Part shown: in pieces, positions 1 to 12,282 of the stretch | How the letters are laid out: each line of letters starts with the position of its first letter | Numbering within the stretch: the stretch's first letter is position 1 | Assembly: GCF_000004195.4 (NCBI RefSeq) | Contig: NC_030681.2 | Location: 26,550,982 to 26,614,981, forward strand | Source: Xenopus tropicalis | Taxonomy: Eukaryota; Chordata; Amphibia; Anura; Pipidae | Direction of reading: 5' to 3' | DNA: 64,000 nt | The notes under the pieces: model-generated | The model's input: only the letters and a program-made list of their open reading frames with translations | Told to the model about the DNA's origin: nothing | Database searches by the model: none | Program-made: the position numbers and the translations under genes

Positions 1-1210
1 TCCTTCCTTTTGCTGTCGGGGCCCCAAAAAACGAAAGGGACCCTGACAGGAGTACAACCCCCTCAATGCATTCAAAAATATTCAGGGTCAATTCAAGTTT
101 TTTTTTCTGAATTTAGGGCTGTAAATAAGTGAGATTTTTACTTTGGGGAGATGGGTGAAATTACATCAATTTCTGCTTACAGTAAGGTGCTTTTCTGGTT
201 ATATATTTAGGTTAGTTATAAAATATACTGCTCCTCATTTGCTGTTTCAGCAAACAAACTTTAATATTAATGGAATGGAAACATTTTTTACAGTTTCTTT
301 CCAATGAAGCAAATGCTAGGTTATGCTTTAGTGAAACTAGAACAATCCCCAGATGTTAGTTACTGTACACTGCAGGGGAATGGGCTTGTAACTGTTGCCT
401 TTATGTGTCCTTGATTTATTACAGCAAGCAGCATAAACTCAGAACACAAAATTTATTATTAAAATCATCACATCAGAACGTCCCAAAAACTGACTTTCCC
501 CACAGCCTTTGGCAGCACTGTAAGGAAGCCATACCAAGGGAGGTATATGCATTGTCCCTTTGCGGCAACCGGTTTTTTTTTTTTTGGTTAAGCACTTTTT
601 TAGCTCCCTATTAAGCTTATAACTATGTTACCAGTAAAAGCAAATATGTTCCTATATATTCTTCAACAGTCCTTATCCTAAAATGAATGCCAAAAGGATT
701 TTACATGGGTTTCATTCTTCTTAAAAATCAAGTGCCATCTTAATGCAGCAGTATTTTACTTCTTCTCTCTCACAGCTTGTTCCATGCCTGTGCCTCTTAC
801 AGAGGGAGGGTGAGTTTAAAGATATTCCATTATAATTATAAAACCATCTATCAATAATTACTACTGTTTAACCAACACGAGTAATAAGGAATTTACGCCT
901 TACAGTCTACAGAAAAATTTAATATTTAAGAGGATAAATCATATTTATAATAATGCTCCATCCTAGGATTTTGTATCCTGGGGGTGCAGTAGATCCTAAT
1001 GGGGTTACTAAACCAATGCTGATTGTAAACACAATCAATCTAGCAACCAATCAGATCTTTGCCTTCATTCTCTAACATAATAGAGTGATGAAAATGAATT
1101 GCTGATTGGTTGTATGTATGCAATGTGCACATGTAGCACCTATGTTACCAAACCAGTCCTACCCCAAGGACCCTAATATTGTCAGTATTAAGTAAATAGG
1201 AATACTGTAC
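1..1210. other. PAK5 intron, no gene seen
   Basis: This AT-rich stretch lies downstream (in the minus-strand sense) of the first coding exon of PAK5 and should be intron. I see no coding exon or strong repeat in it. The next PAK5 coding exon lies outside the window to the left. Confidence 0.6.
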
Positions 1211-1414
1211 CTTCATGGGAGCAAGCTGTATTGGTGTTATACATGATGGATCTACCATAGGCTTAGGCCTGTTGGCGGTGTCTGCCAGCAAACTCTGCCA
1301 CTGCTGAGGAAGGCCTATAAACTTCTGCTCTTTATGGTCAAATCCAGTGTGAACCCTGTGTTCAAAATTTGAAGGCCCTGAAATGTCCAGCTTTTTCTTT
1401 TTCTTCCCAAACAT
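1211..1414 (-). CDS. PAK5: PAK5 first coding exon (residues 1-68, CRIB/PBD)
   Basis: This exon encodes the N-terminus of p21-activated kinase 5, a group II PAK serine/threonine kinase that acts downstream of Cdc42/Rac and is mainly neuronal. Read on the minus strand it starts MFGKKKKK, followed by the CRIB/p21-binding motif [15 protein letters not shown] (residues 11-25), then the [18 protein letters not shown] segment, and ends [11 protein letters not shown]. It follows known PAK5 (PAK7) almost residue for residue and is closer to it than to PAK4. The 5' splice site is AAG|GTACAG, with the last exon base at 1211, phase 0. The ATG complement is at 1412-1414. The exon continues 20 nt upstream as 5' UTR to 1434, where a pyrimidine-rich tract and CCAAG form the acceptor. 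The long upstream ORF reading into that tract is not real coding. The kinase domain exons are outside the window. Confidence 0.95.
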
Positions 1415-1434
1415 TTTGGGCAATGCAGTCAAAC
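1415..1434 (-). other. PAK5: PAK5 5' UTR part of first coding exon
   Basis: On the minus strand a T-rich tract ending TTTTCCAAG is followed by GTTTGACTGC and then the start ATG, so the exon probably begins at 1434. This implies at least one upstream non-coding exon. Confidence 0.7.
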
Positions 1435-2559
1435 CTTGGAAAACAAACAAACAAAAAAAGTGTTATTATTGATTCTGATTATTATAGATCTGAAGAAAAT
1501 AATAGAACAGGTTAAATTAAGAAATCTACACATTTGATTCAAGTTTCCAGGCTGAGTAACTGCTCTGTCCTTTAATCTGAACAGTTCAAATTAAGAAAAG
1601 ATACTAGAGAAGTACTGAAACTAGAATTTGGACCAATTACTGGTATTTTGTAGAAGGAAAGTCATTTTGGCATTTTACTGCCAACAGACTTGCCACATTA
1701 GTGCCTCCTAGAACCCTATATTTATTCTGCAGAAAGCTTTACCATAACTGAGTAAAGAGCCCTAGAAGCTACCTCCGTTTGCTTAAGATTGCAGCTGCCA
1801 TTTTAAATAGCTACCTGTTTGCAGTCTAGCCATTATAGCTCAGACCACAACTTCCTAAGGGAGGGGGTGGGAGTCCTTAGCATTCTTATGGGAGAGGGGA
1901 GCAGGAGAGGGGGAAAGTGGAGAGAACTGAAGGACTCTGGCCCCAGGAATGAAGGAGAGAGGAAGTCAGATACCCTAAGAACAAAAAAGAAGACATGAAA
2001 TCCTGTGTTTCTTTTAAAAGAGGACTCAATGCAGCATTACTGTAAGTGCTTATGGCTGTATTTACATAGAATCTTTCTTAGTTTTACCTTTCCTTCTCCT
2101 TTAAGTTAGCTACCTTATTTATAATTTAACTTTCTAGTTAGGCCCTCTCCTATTCCTTTTCCAGTCTCTCATTCAAACCACTGCCTGGTTACTAGGCCAG
2201 CTTCTGAAATTAAAATGTTGCTGAACAAATATTTAAATAATTAAAAGAAAAAAAATATGAAGACAAAATGCAAATAGTGCCCATATATCATACTAAAGAT
2301 TAGTTAATGATGAGCCACTCCATTAAAGGGCAAGGAAGGAGTCACTAAGCACCCCCCTGTGACTAACCACTTACCTGTTACCCTGGACCAGCACTTGTGC
2401 ACAGTGTGTTGCCATCTTCCCCCCAGCTTCCCAGGCAACCCCTTTCCTTTCACTTTATATTATTTTATATGGAACCTATTATCTGGAAACTTGCTGCCCA
2501 AAGAGCATGTAGAAAAGAATGTGAATGTATTGCCGCTTGTGTCATATAAATAAGACTAA
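1435..2559. other. PAK5 5' UTR intron with degraded repeat
   Basis: No exon seen. The part near 2085-2240 (CCTTCTCCTTTAAGTTAGC through CAAACCACTGCCTGGTTACTA) belongs to a dispersed family also present at about 24,570-24,860 and 50,110-50,395. Confidence 0.5.
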
Positions 2560-3196
2560 TACAGTTATGGGATCTGTTTACTCCAAAACCCATTATGCAG
2601 AAGGTTCTGAATTTCGGGAAGGCAATCTTCCATAGACTTGATTATAAGCCAATAATTCTAATTTTTAAAAAGATTTCATTTTTCTCAGTAATAAAACAGC
2701 AGCTTGTACTTGATCCAAACTATGATATAATTAATCCTTATCGGAGGTCAAACAATCCTATTGGATTTCTTTCATGTATAAATGATTTTTTAGTAGATTT
2801 AAGGTATGTAGGTCCAAATTACAGAAAGACCCTTATCTGGAAAACCCCAGGTCCCTGAGCTTTCTTTTTTTTTTTTTTGTAACTAATATTTTTTTATTGA
2901 GTAAAGAATTTAAGGGATACAGAAAGGAAGAGGGATGGGGGGTTAATAAAGAGTTTACAAATTTGCATTGTTGGTTTCAGTAATAAAAAACAGTGCAGTC
3001 GTATGATTTGAGTACTAGCATATAAACATTTGTTCTTATACAGTTACAAGTACATAGTGCCAACAAAATGATAAATCAATCTGGGGTACAGTAACTTGGA
3101 GGGTGTTTGATCTTGTGATTGACCAACCATGTTTCAGCTTTGTCTATGTTGCAGGGTTTTTTGTCTGCTTTATCTTTTGACACTAACTGGAGTAGG

Positions 3197-6173
3197 TTAG
3201 AGGTTGTTGCTGTCTCTATTCAGTTCTTCAGCCTGTGTCCTTTCCGTGGTGGTTGTAGGGTTGGTTATGAAGTAAGTTTCCCATGGGGACCATATTTTGA
3301 GATATAGATTCTCTTTGTTCGTTATGTAAGCTGTCATTCGCTCAAAGCATTTGTTACTTTCCACTCTGGAAATTATTTCCGTTATTGTGGGTATTGTTTG
3401 AGATTTCCATTTGGATGTGACAGCTAATCTCGCTGCTGTAGTTATGTGGTTAACTAGTTTCTGGGAAGAGTGTTTTAATTTCGGTATAGGTAAGCCCAGA
3501 AGGAGGTGTGGAGGTTTGATGTCGTTCGTGGGTGTTAAGATTTTTTTTATGAGGTCGCTGACCTCTTTCCAGAATAATCTGAGTTTGGGGCAGGCCCATA
3601 GAGTATGTGCTAAAGTCCCAATTTCTGAGCAGCCTCTCCAACATAGCGGGGAGGCTTGTGGGATGTATTTTGCTATCCTATCAGGGGTTAGATACCATTT
3701 CATCATAACTTTATACACACTTTCTTTTTGTTGGGTGCAAGCAACCATACCTTTGGCGTTTTCCCAGATTTTTGCAGGGTTATTGCAGTTAAACATATAA
3801 GGTGTAGTGATCTTTAACCTTTCAAAGCGACAGGAGTAGCAGGGAAGACCTTTGATGTGGACACTTTCCTAGACTGAAGCAAGGCCAATTTCTGATAAAT
3901 GCAGTAACATGGCAGAAATTAAGTTGGTGATCCCCAACCAGTGGCTCATTAGCTAAACACAACCCATATTTGGCACCCCAGGAACCTTTTGCATGTTTGT
4001 GTTGCTCTCAAACTCTTCACATTTGAATGTGGCTCACAGGTGAAAAGGGTTGGGTATTCACAAGTTAAACAGCAATTACATTTATGCTGCATGCTTAATG
4101 GCAAATACACAAAAGTGATATGCTTTTGCAATCAATTGCCCAGTAACATACATATCTGATTCAAAAAGGGCTTGTCAGCACCCCAGTCAACTTCCCAAGA
4201 CCTAGAATATTTGTCTTATTGTAACCATACATTTAGAGTGGCTCTGCTGTCTTGTGAATCTTTCACTAAAGGCCTATATTTCCAGTAAAGTCCACAAGTC
4301 ATAGTGAAGTCAAAGATGCAGCTTTTATAATGCCATGACCCTATTCAATAAGTCAAAGTAAAGCAGGCAGGGATGACAATACATTCCAAATTTCTTTTTG
4401 TGAAGCTGTGTTGAACAGTGTGGGCAAGAATCCTCTGAGTAGCCAGTCATTTGAGGCATTGCATGTATACCTTTTCTCAATATTGCTCAGATTGTTACTA
4501 AGGCTCTCACTTTACTAAAGTAGATGTTAATGTCTTATAAACTGCAGCCCTTTAAAGGGGACATGTTACCCAGAGATGATGGAAAAAAAGTGTGTAATAA
4601 AAGCCCTTTTCAAAGTAAACATGAAACCCCAAAAAAACATAGGAAACGATTTGTACTTATAAACAAAAATTTTTAGCTGTCAATTATATCTTGCCTTCCT
4701 CACCCTTATGACTCAGGCATAGAAGTGGGGCTGGTAGTTACCTCCACTTTCCAGTCAGCACTTCCTAGATGTCCCAGCACTTATTACATTCCCCCACTCT
4801 CATGGGTTATAATTGTGCACCCCATGCATGGGGCATTAGGTCCCCTGTTCTATCACAAATTATAGTTGTGGATGATACAAAGCTTGCCTTTATAACAGTA
4901 CCTACAAAATGGCACGTGCCTGCTTGCTGCAGATTTCAAGACTAAAGGAAACTTAATTTATATATTGTAAATAAAGTTTATTTTGCTTGACAAACACAAT
5001 AGTACAAAATTGACACTTCATGTCAGTTAGAAATATGGGTAAATGAATGTACGCATATTCCAAAACTTCCTTGTAGATTGTAAGCTCTTTTGGGCAGGGC
5101 CCTCTTCACCTCTTGTATCGGTTATTGATTGCTTTATATGTTACTCTGTATGTCCAATGTATGTAACCCACTTATTGTACAGCGCTGCGGAATATGTTGG
5201 CGCTTTATAAATAAATGTTAATGTAATGTAATGTAATTTTTTCCCACTCTGATAATGATGGGTCGTCTCCCCATTCTTGTTCCCAATAATGCATATAGTT
5301 ATGTTTAGGGAAAGGATCATCCGGTAGCGTTATCATTAATTTGTATAGATGGGAGATCAGTCCCTTGTAGGGATGAGGTTGGGCCATTATGCGCTCATAT
5401 GGGGTTGGGATGTTGCTTTCCCGTTTTTTAAGCTTGGTATTAATGAAGTGTTTGACCTGTAGGTATTCTAGGGTCCGGTCTGTATTCCAGTTATATTTAG
5501 CCTTTAGTCTGTCATATGGGTAAACCTTGTATCCCCTAGGGTCTAGGAAATCAATAATTCTTGTCATGCATATTGGTGCCCAGTTTTGTTTGAAAGATTT
5601 CTCTAGTCCTATTGGGAATTCGGGGTTAGCCAAGACTGGGGTAAGATAGGAGATAGGCCCACATATTTTGTATTATCTGTTGCAGTTATTCCAGATATTG
5701 ACCGTAAATTGCAGAGAGTTGGGGGAGAGAGGATGGAGCGGGATCTTAGTCTTATGGGTAAGTAACAGGTTACTTAAGTGAAAAGGTTGCGTGTAAAATT
5801 TCTCGATTTGGGTCCATGTGGTGGGTGGGTTTGGTTGGATCCATGCCAGTGTTTGGCGTAAGTGGGTGGCCTCATAGTATTTGCTAATGTCTGTGACCGC
5901 TAGGCCCCCTTGGTACCTGCTAGCTAGGAGGACAGATCTAGGTATCCTGCTTTTCCCTTTCCAAATGAATTGAAATATTTCTTTCTGGGTTTTTTTGAGT
6001 TGTTGTGTGGGAACCGGTACTGGTAGGGTTTCAAATAAGTATAATAGCTTAGGTAATGTATTCATTTTTATTGTAGCAATGCGGCCAAACCAGGATATAG
6101 GTTTGTTTTTCCAATTTGTTAGGTCTTGTGTTATTTGTTTAAGTAGGGGAGTGTAGTTTGCTGCGTAGAGATT
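3197..6173 (-). pseudogene. L1 ORF2 C-terminal fragment, interrupted
   Basis: On the minus strand, codons from about 6173 to 5205 encode the post-RT region of an L1 ORF2 (NYTPLLK, SWFGRIATIKMNTLPKLLYLF-like and FIWKGKSRIPRSVLLASRY-like blocks). A stop codon at 5673-5675 interrupts the frame, which then resumes unchanged (ANPEFPIG, then WEKI). After the 1.4-kb insertion, 3796-3197 encodes the distal cysteine motif region (WYLTP, LCWRGC, GTLAHTLWACPKLRLFW). The RT and endonuclease domains are missing through 5' truncation, so no active product is expected. Confidence 0.85.
3826..5222 (+). mobile_element. Repeat insertion inside the L1
   Basis: The L1 reading frame breaks near 5222 (after Trp-Glu-Lys) and resumes near 3826. 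The intervening DNA ends with a repeat arm at about 5080-5222 (AAGCTCTTTTGGGCAGGGCC, GCGCTTTATAAATAAATG, then TAATG repeats). That arm is also found, in diverged form, near 44,250 and 55,490. The remainder (3830-5070) contains pieces such as TTTAAAGGGGACATGTTACC that look like T2-type MITE ends. I could not find a clean target duplication. Confidence 0.5.
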
Positions 6174-6208
6174 CCTGAGCTTTCTTAATAACAGGTCCCA
6201 TACCTGTA

Positions 6209-6739
6209 TTCTATTCTGTCTAAAGATCTGAGAAGAAATAAGATGATGAATCAAAAACAAAAAACAAGTAGTTTATATGGTGTATTGCTCATGTCTAGGT
6301 GGGTGTCGCATCCCCTAATTCAATCAGACCCCAGAAATGCATTATTCGAGTGGGCAGAGGCTGGCTGCTAATTACATGGAAGGCTAGAATGCCTAAAGAA
6401 TGTGAAGAGAATTGTTATTTAAAATCTACTGAAACTTTCCAACTAGACTTGACTTTATCTATGGGTTCAAGTACCCATTTAACATTTAACATGTGTACTA
6501 AAATCACTGTGGGGTCCATTGCCTTAACTGAAATTAGTTTGGTAGCCAATATAATTGCTATATGCATTATTATGGGGGGAGGGGTTCCATTATTTAGGTA
6601 CCTCCATTATTTAGGTATTTAAGATACTACCCAGCACTATGTTTTTACTAGTAAATACACATATGTTGTTAAACAATAGGTCTTTATAGGAGGAAAGGAG
6701 AACAATGCCCCTATATGATGAGCATCTGCAGGTGGACTG
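6209..6739. other. Non-coding, nothing recognised
   Basis: AT-rich PAK5 intron sequence. No exon, RNA gene or clear repeat seen. Confidence 0.4.
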
Positions 6740-7025
6740 AAGCTGGCCATACACATTACAGTTACGCTCAATGGTGGCAGGAAAGATCGCTCATACCCTC
6801 CACTAAAGTCCAGGGCTGAATCGTCAGATATGAAGATAGAAACAATGGGAGTTCTATCCCTATCTGACGATTCAGCCGTAAACGCTTGCATTTGCTCAAA
6901 ATTTTCTGTCCCACCCAATCGACGAGACAACCAATATCCAAGGCTTTTGCGATATCAGTCGCCTCGCCAATCCACCATACATGCACAGAATATACAATAA
7001 TATCAGTGTGTGTATGGCCAGCTTT
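6740..7025 (+). mobile_element. T2/Kolobok-like MITE, GGCCATACACA ends
   Basis: The ends AAGCTGGCCATACACA and TGTGTATGGCCAGCTTT are inverted repeats of each other. An inner hairpin lies at about 6811-6875 (GGCTGAATCGTCAGATA and its complement). Similar ends occur at 10,113, 40,550, 60,086 and 63,909. The several ORFs read across it on both strands are hairpin artefacts. Confidence 0.65.
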
Positions 7026-7611
7026 AGTCCCAATAAAAGCAGCTTTGTGGAGAGATACTGTCGGTGTATGAGACACAAATCATCTGGCACAGCCATACCC
7101 TTTCCAGATGCATCAATAAAGCATTTTACATCTGTAGGGCAGATGTGGTCAGTGGGTATTAAATACATTAAACACAGCATCTAACTCTCCTTCTGGCCCC
7201 TCTCATAATAAGTGAAGGTTGTCTGATAAATTCTAAGCCCATTACTTATATTCTTGCTAAGGGAAATGAAACATAAATAGTGGAATACTTTGACCAAAAA
7301 TGAAAATCTGACTCAACATTGCCAACTAATAAAAGGAGAGCCTGAAAAGTTTTGGAGAAATAACTTGGCATTCTTTTTTGCCAGGGGAAATTTCGCTAGA
7401 GAATCTTTGTAATTTACCAAGAACACAAAAATAAATATTTGCCAGGAGAAATTTCTCCAGGTTCAGCCTGGTGACCTTCCATTATAATAATAAAGCAGCC
7501 ACTTCGGCCTATCATTACCTACATTACCTCTTCTTTGATACTATCCCACATATGTAACTTCTTTACGGTGTAAATTCCATAAAGAAATTGATAATTTTCC
7601 CCACTACGAAT
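7026..7611. other. Non-coding, nothing recognised
   Basis: No exon or RNA gene seen. The sequence is low-complexity AT-rich intron. Confidence 0.35.
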
Positions 7612-7927
7612 GTCCTGTTATCCAGAATGCTCGAGATCTGGGGTTTTCTAGAAAAGAGGTCTTTCCGTAGTTTGGACCTCCATATCTTAAGACTACTAAA
7701 AAATCATTTAAGCATTAAATAAACTCAACTCAACAATTGTTTTGCTTTCAATGAGGAATAATTATATCTTAGTTACAAGTTATCAACTACAAGGTACTGT
7801 TTTATTATTACAGAGAAAAAGTTAATTCATTTTATTTGCTTATAATGAAGTCTATAGGAGGTGGCCTTTCCGCAATTCTGAACTTTTTAAATAACTAGTT
7901 TCCAGATAATAGATCCCAATGCCTGTA
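7612..7927 (-). mobile_element. TACAGGTA-type MITE copy
   Basis: Recognised by CCTGTTATCCAGAATGCTCG at the left, the internal ATTATATCTTAGTT and TTTTATTATTACAGAGAAAA blocks, and TTCCAGATAATAGATCCCAA at the right. Diverged from the window consensus. Confidence 0.75.
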
Positions 7928-8421
7928 CAGGTAAATACACTGGTGAATTTGCAGAGAGTTTACAGCATGATTAAAATCATCACATTTCTCTTACAGCAGC
8001 ATACGCACAATTTTTAGTAAATATGAAATGAGACAGACAAAAAGAAAATCTACACTTTAGTTTATATGCCCCTATGAGTGCAGTCTGTCTCTTTTAACCC
8101 ATTTCTCAGATTTTCAGCGATGTGTGGATTTGGGTCTGCTACGAACTTCTGGCAAATACACTGAACTGGGAAACATCCCATTACTGCAGAACTTGTAAAT
8201 GAAATTCTAATCAGAATAATCACTTGCTTTTCCAAACACCAGTGGTAAAATAATACCCAAAGGATCGTTAAGTGGAAATAGGTACAATGATTTTTAAATT
8301 AGTTTATTTAATGAGTTTAGTTAGATTCCCACCTTGATCTGTAGTATTCTAATTTCCTTTTCTATTCTTTGTTAATCTACCTATCTACCCTTTTCTAAGG
8401 GGCAGTGTGTAGGCTACACAG

Positions 8422-8738
8422 TACAGGTATAGGATCCCTTATCCGGAAACCCGTTTTCCAGAAAGTTCTGAATTACGGAAAGGCCATCTTCCATAGACTC
8501 TATTACAAGCAAATAATTGTAATTTTTAAAAATGATTTCCTTTTTCCCTGTAATAATAAAACAGTACCTGTACTTGATCCCAACTAAGATATAATTAACC
8601 CTTATTGGAGGCAAAACAATCCTGTTGGGTTTATTCAATATTTAAATGATTTTTAGCAGACTTAAATTGTGGAGATCCAAATTACAGAAAGATCCCTTAT
8701 CCGGAAAATCCCAGGTCCCGAGCATTCGGGATAACGTG
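8422..8738 (+). mobile_element. TACAGGTA-type MITE copy
   Basis: Starts TACAGGTATAGGATCCC, with TTATCCGGAAACCCG following. The internal TAATAATAAAACAGTACCTG block is present and the copy runs to CCCGAGCATTCGGGATAAC. The extreme right end is lost. Confidence 0.85.
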
Positions 8739-9051
8739 TGATTTTAATGCTTTTTGTATCAGCTTTCTGCTAAGGCTGCCCATACACACACTAGTAAAAT
8801 TGGACACTATTATTGTGCTGGATGGATGAACTTTTTTTTAAAGTTTTTAGATGACTTGCTTTCTTCTTCTGTCTTTTTTCAGTTTTTAAATGGGGGTCAC
8901 TGACCCCAGGATCCAAAAAATGTTTGAATTTGTTTTGTCTGTGCTCATATGTACTTGTGATTGGTGTACCAAGTCTTGAAAGCATTCATTTAATTACCCA
9001 TATTACACCTGAATATTTAAACAGTTTGTGACTTCTAAGTGGCACATTGGA

Positions 9052-9227
9052 TTAAAGGAGCTGTGACATCTGTGCACACTAGAAAGAGAACAAGACTGCC
9101 CTACTTTACTATATATATTTACAAAGTGCTGACTGCAGGTCTTTCCTACCTATTCTGCACAACGAGAAAAAAATGAAAAGCATTTCCCAAGAGGTGCTAG
9201 AGGCTTTTCGCAGCTTAACCCCTTTAA
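9052..9227 (+). mobile_element. T2-type MITE (TTAAAGG ends)
   Basis: Starts TTAAAGGAG and ends CCCCTTTAA, matching the TTAAAGGRR terminus and TTAA target described for Xenopus T2 MITEs. The inverted repeat is short, so the assignment is tentative. Confidence 0.45.
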
Positions 9228-10112
9228 AGGCTATAAAACATCAGACATGGCATCAGATAGACATGGTATAAATGTAATATCCATGAGAGCCTATAGTAAA
9301 TGATAATAAAGTTGAAATAAGAAAAAAAACTATGTATGCAAAAGTTTGCTTACCCTTCATTTCACCTACTTTTCAATGGTGTATTTCTCAGAGGTGCAGG
9401 CACTTATTTTAATAAAACCTCAGTGGCCAATACACAGCAAAGATCCATATAAAAAAGGCAGTAATTGCTCTTTACCTTGTAGCATGTGCTAAAAATTAAT
9501 TTGCCAAAGCACAAGCTTCTAAGTTCCAAATAAAAGCTCTTCACAGAATAGTAAATTGACATTCTGCTTGTTAATATGAAGACTAAGTTTAATGAGGTGA
9601 AGCAAATATAAACCTTTATTTTGCTATCTAACCAAGGACTAAAATTAAGTTTTGTCCAACTACATAAGAGTCAGTTAACCAAGGAGGCCTCATTTGCGAA
9701 TGCAAATGCAACAGACAAAATGGACCATGCTAGGCACAGGAACCATGAATCATTGGACAGCATGTCACAGTAACATGGCTCTTCACACAAGGGCCCCCAA
9801 TAATTTAACCGCCAGTCACCTAGGCCCCTTGGGTGATGGGCCCTGCCAACAAGTAAAATAGGGCACCACAGCCATGATCAACCTAAACCATTCCATGGCC
9901 CTTCCCCCCGCAAACCGTGTCTAACACCATTCCCTCTCTGCGCCCCCCTCTGCCATGGGGCCCCTAGCTGCTACCCACCAATGGCAGCCCTGAACACAAC
10001 TTACTAATACAAAAGCCAAGCTGTTTGCGTGTTTAGTTTCCTTATTGGTGTGTGTGGGTGGAGAAATGTGTAATTTCAGAAGCATGCAAAGGTCATGTCA
10101 GTGAAACTACTG
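9228..10112. other. Non-coding, nothing recognised
   Basis: No exon or RNA gene found. Region 9,780-10,000 is C-rich and looks like degraded repeat. Confidence 0.35.
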
Positions 10113-10479
10113 TAAAGGTGGTCATACACGCTATGATCTGTTCAGTTGGTGAGGTCGCCAAGTGAGCAGATCTTCTCTTAATATACCCACCTAGGGGTGG
10201 AGATATCGGTCTAATTCGGTTGTTTGGCCCTGGGGCCAAATGATCGAATTAGAATGATAGGTATAGGCGTCTGTCGGTTCGGGGACCGCATCAACGAGCT
10301 GGTGCGGTCCCCGATCTGACTAATTTTCAAACTTGCCCGATCGATATCTGCCCGATTTCAGACCAGATGTCGGTCAGGCCGGCCCGTACTTAGTGCCCCT
10401 ATACTGGACTATAAGCTGCCAAATCGGTCTAAGTGACTGATATCGGCATCTAGAATCGGCCTGTGTATGGCCACCTTTA
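10113..10479 (+). mobile_element. T2/Kolobok-like MITE, GGTGGYCATACAC ends
   Basis: The left end TAAAGGTGGTCATACACG and right end TGTATGGCCACCTTTA are inverted repeats. The interior is CpG-rich with several short palindromes (GGTTCGGGGACCGCAT against GTGCGGTCCCCGAT). It is related to the copies at 6740 and 19,411. Confidence 0.7.
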
Positions 10480-11377
10480 GAGTGAAAATTAGTTATTTGC
10501 TTAGGCAAAACACATAAATGGCACCCCAAAAACTAACAACTCTGAAAGGTAGGTGTTCATTTTAGGGACACGCAGCTTTCTGTTCTCTGCTCTTTCCTGC
10601 TCCCCCCCCCCTTAGGAATGTGGATCTGAGCCAATCAGCAGAAAGCTGACTCATAGTCTAACTAACTGAGCATGTTCACTTGGTCTGCATGTCTGTGCAG
10701 GAGTGAGGCATTATGGGAACTTTCTTTACACAGCTCAGCGTTTTTTCTTCCCGTTTGGCTTCTTATCTTCTGAACAGGTGAAATATGGGGAGACTTAAGG
10801 GCACTATTGAGACACCTGAAGGTATGCCTGCAGCTTGAGATTAACTCTTTACTAGCCTTTCCTTCTCCTTTAAATGCAAGTTTGCATTTGCATTGAGAAA
10901 CACAATCTCCATATTGTAATCCCAGAACATTGGGACTGGTGCAGTTATCCTGTAGAACAATTATGGCATCTCTATAGTCATGCATACATATTGTTAGAAG
11001 TGCTTTGGTGCTGCAGTAGCGGTTAGCATAGAAATGTGCCCCCTGCATACTGCCCAACTCAAGAACCCCAGCAAACGTCTCAAACTGCCCAAGAGATGAA
11101 AATCACCCCGCTGCTTGCAGAAGCAGTGTTTTCAAACATGCAAAGTTCTAGAAATTCCAAAGCATTGCAGAATATAACATGATGGTTAGCAAGATTATCC
11201 CCACAACACATGGATGGCTTCCAAGCTTAAAAAAGCAACATATGGCAAACCTAATTATGTTATAGGCATGCAATCTAACACTTCTATTGTAAATACTTAA
11301 TATACTTTTGTTTATAAGAAGAGTTCACAATAACCTTAGTTAAACATATTTAGGGCATCATACACTAGCCCCCATAT

Positions 11378-11510
11378 GTATTAAAAGTTTGCCCAGGAGC
11401 AGTAACCCATAGCAAACAAAAGATGTTTGCTTTTAAATTCTACCTGCTGATTAGCTGCTATGGGTTATTGCTCCTAGCCAAAATGAGTGCTTTTTATTAC
11501 ATAGCCCCTT
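11378..11510 (+). mobile_element. Hairpin MITE (CAGGAGCAGTAACCC family)
   Basis: The left arm TTTGCCCAGGAGCAGTAACC pairs with the right arm GGTTATTGCTCCTAGCCAAA. The outer ends (CCCCATATGTATTAAAA and TTTTTATTACATAGCCCC) also pair. Other copies lie near 26,105, 42,485 and 48,440. Confidence 0.6.
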
Positions 11511-12282
11511 AGAAGTATTATTTATATGCACATATATCTATTTAGAGATGCCATACTGATTGCTCTGGTGATGAAAATGAAACCTCTTTTGATTTAAATG
11601 AGAGCACTACTGACATGACTGTTTTACTCGGCTACAAAAGCCATACAAGGTATGTACCATACAAGGTAAATATATCATATGATGCTTCTCTCACATGGTT
11701 TATGAGACATAAATAAAAAAAGCTAATATTTGCATACATTCAACATGAAGCCAAAACACATAGTTTTTACTCTTACTTTAACTAGGAAAGAAATTATCCC
11801 TCCTTCTTAGCGTTACCAATGACCAAGCAAACAGACAGGATTGAGACCAGTATGCAGAATAGACAGACACTTCTCCTCCGAGGAACAAGAAGTTAGAGTA
11901 GGTTAAAACTAACAAGTAGTGCACTATTTAGTATATAAAAATAGTAAACTACAGATTTCTCCACCAACAGCCTGAACATATTTCCAACACCAGCTGTTAC
12001 TTTTTGGGCTCATATTAAGCTCAAAATAGTTTGTCATCCTTCCCCCTACAAAGCATATAAGTGACTTACTGTATATATTTTCACTATCAAAAGTATTGCG
12101 TGATACATAACTATACCTATACATAGGTCACCTATTCCCTTTGTCAGAACTTCAGCAGTTCTAATTTCATCAACATGCCATTAAACCCTAAAATGAAAGA
12201 AAAAATGTCACGTTCAATCATTTGCCTCGTTAGTCACGGCTAGCAGGAAGATGCATCGAGAACATGCAGCAACTTTACTTAC

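Larger units (their letters stand above)
2867..6173 (-). mobile_element. L1-clade LINE, 5'-truncated, minus strand
   Basis: The element has a poly(A) tail (a T run on the plus strand, ending at 2878), a 3' UTR-like segment, and ORF2 C-terminal sequence read on the minus strand. Its 5' truncation at 6173 and its poly(A) end are both flanked by the 13-bp direct repeat CCTGAGCTTTCTT, as expected for target-primed reverse transcription. It inserted into a MITE and was itself later interrupted by about 1.4 kb of other sequence (about 3826-5222). Confidence 0.88.
2560..6208 (+). mobile_element. TACAGGTA-type MITE split by an L1 insertion
   Basis: The left part (2560-2866) runs from TACAGTTATGGGATC through the usual internal sequence to CCCAGGTCCCTGAG. 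The right part (6174-6208) resumes with CCTGAGCTTTCTT and ends ACAGGTCCCATACCTGTA, which is the complementary end of the same MITE. The 13-bp string CCTGAGCTTTCTT at 2854-2866 and again at 6174-6186 is the target duplication of the intervening L1. This is a family with many copies in the window. Its transposase superfamily is not certain from sequence alone. Confidence 0.85.

Noticed and set aside
1145..1450. 101-codon reading of the PAK5 exon from an upstream ATG
   Set aside because: The extra N-terminal residues read through the splice acceptor and the C-terminal residues read through the donor. Only 1211-1414 is coding.
3411..3800. 129-codon plus-strand ORF
   Set aside because: It is the shadow of the L1 ORF2 C-terminal frame on the minus strand, which matches known L1 motifs.
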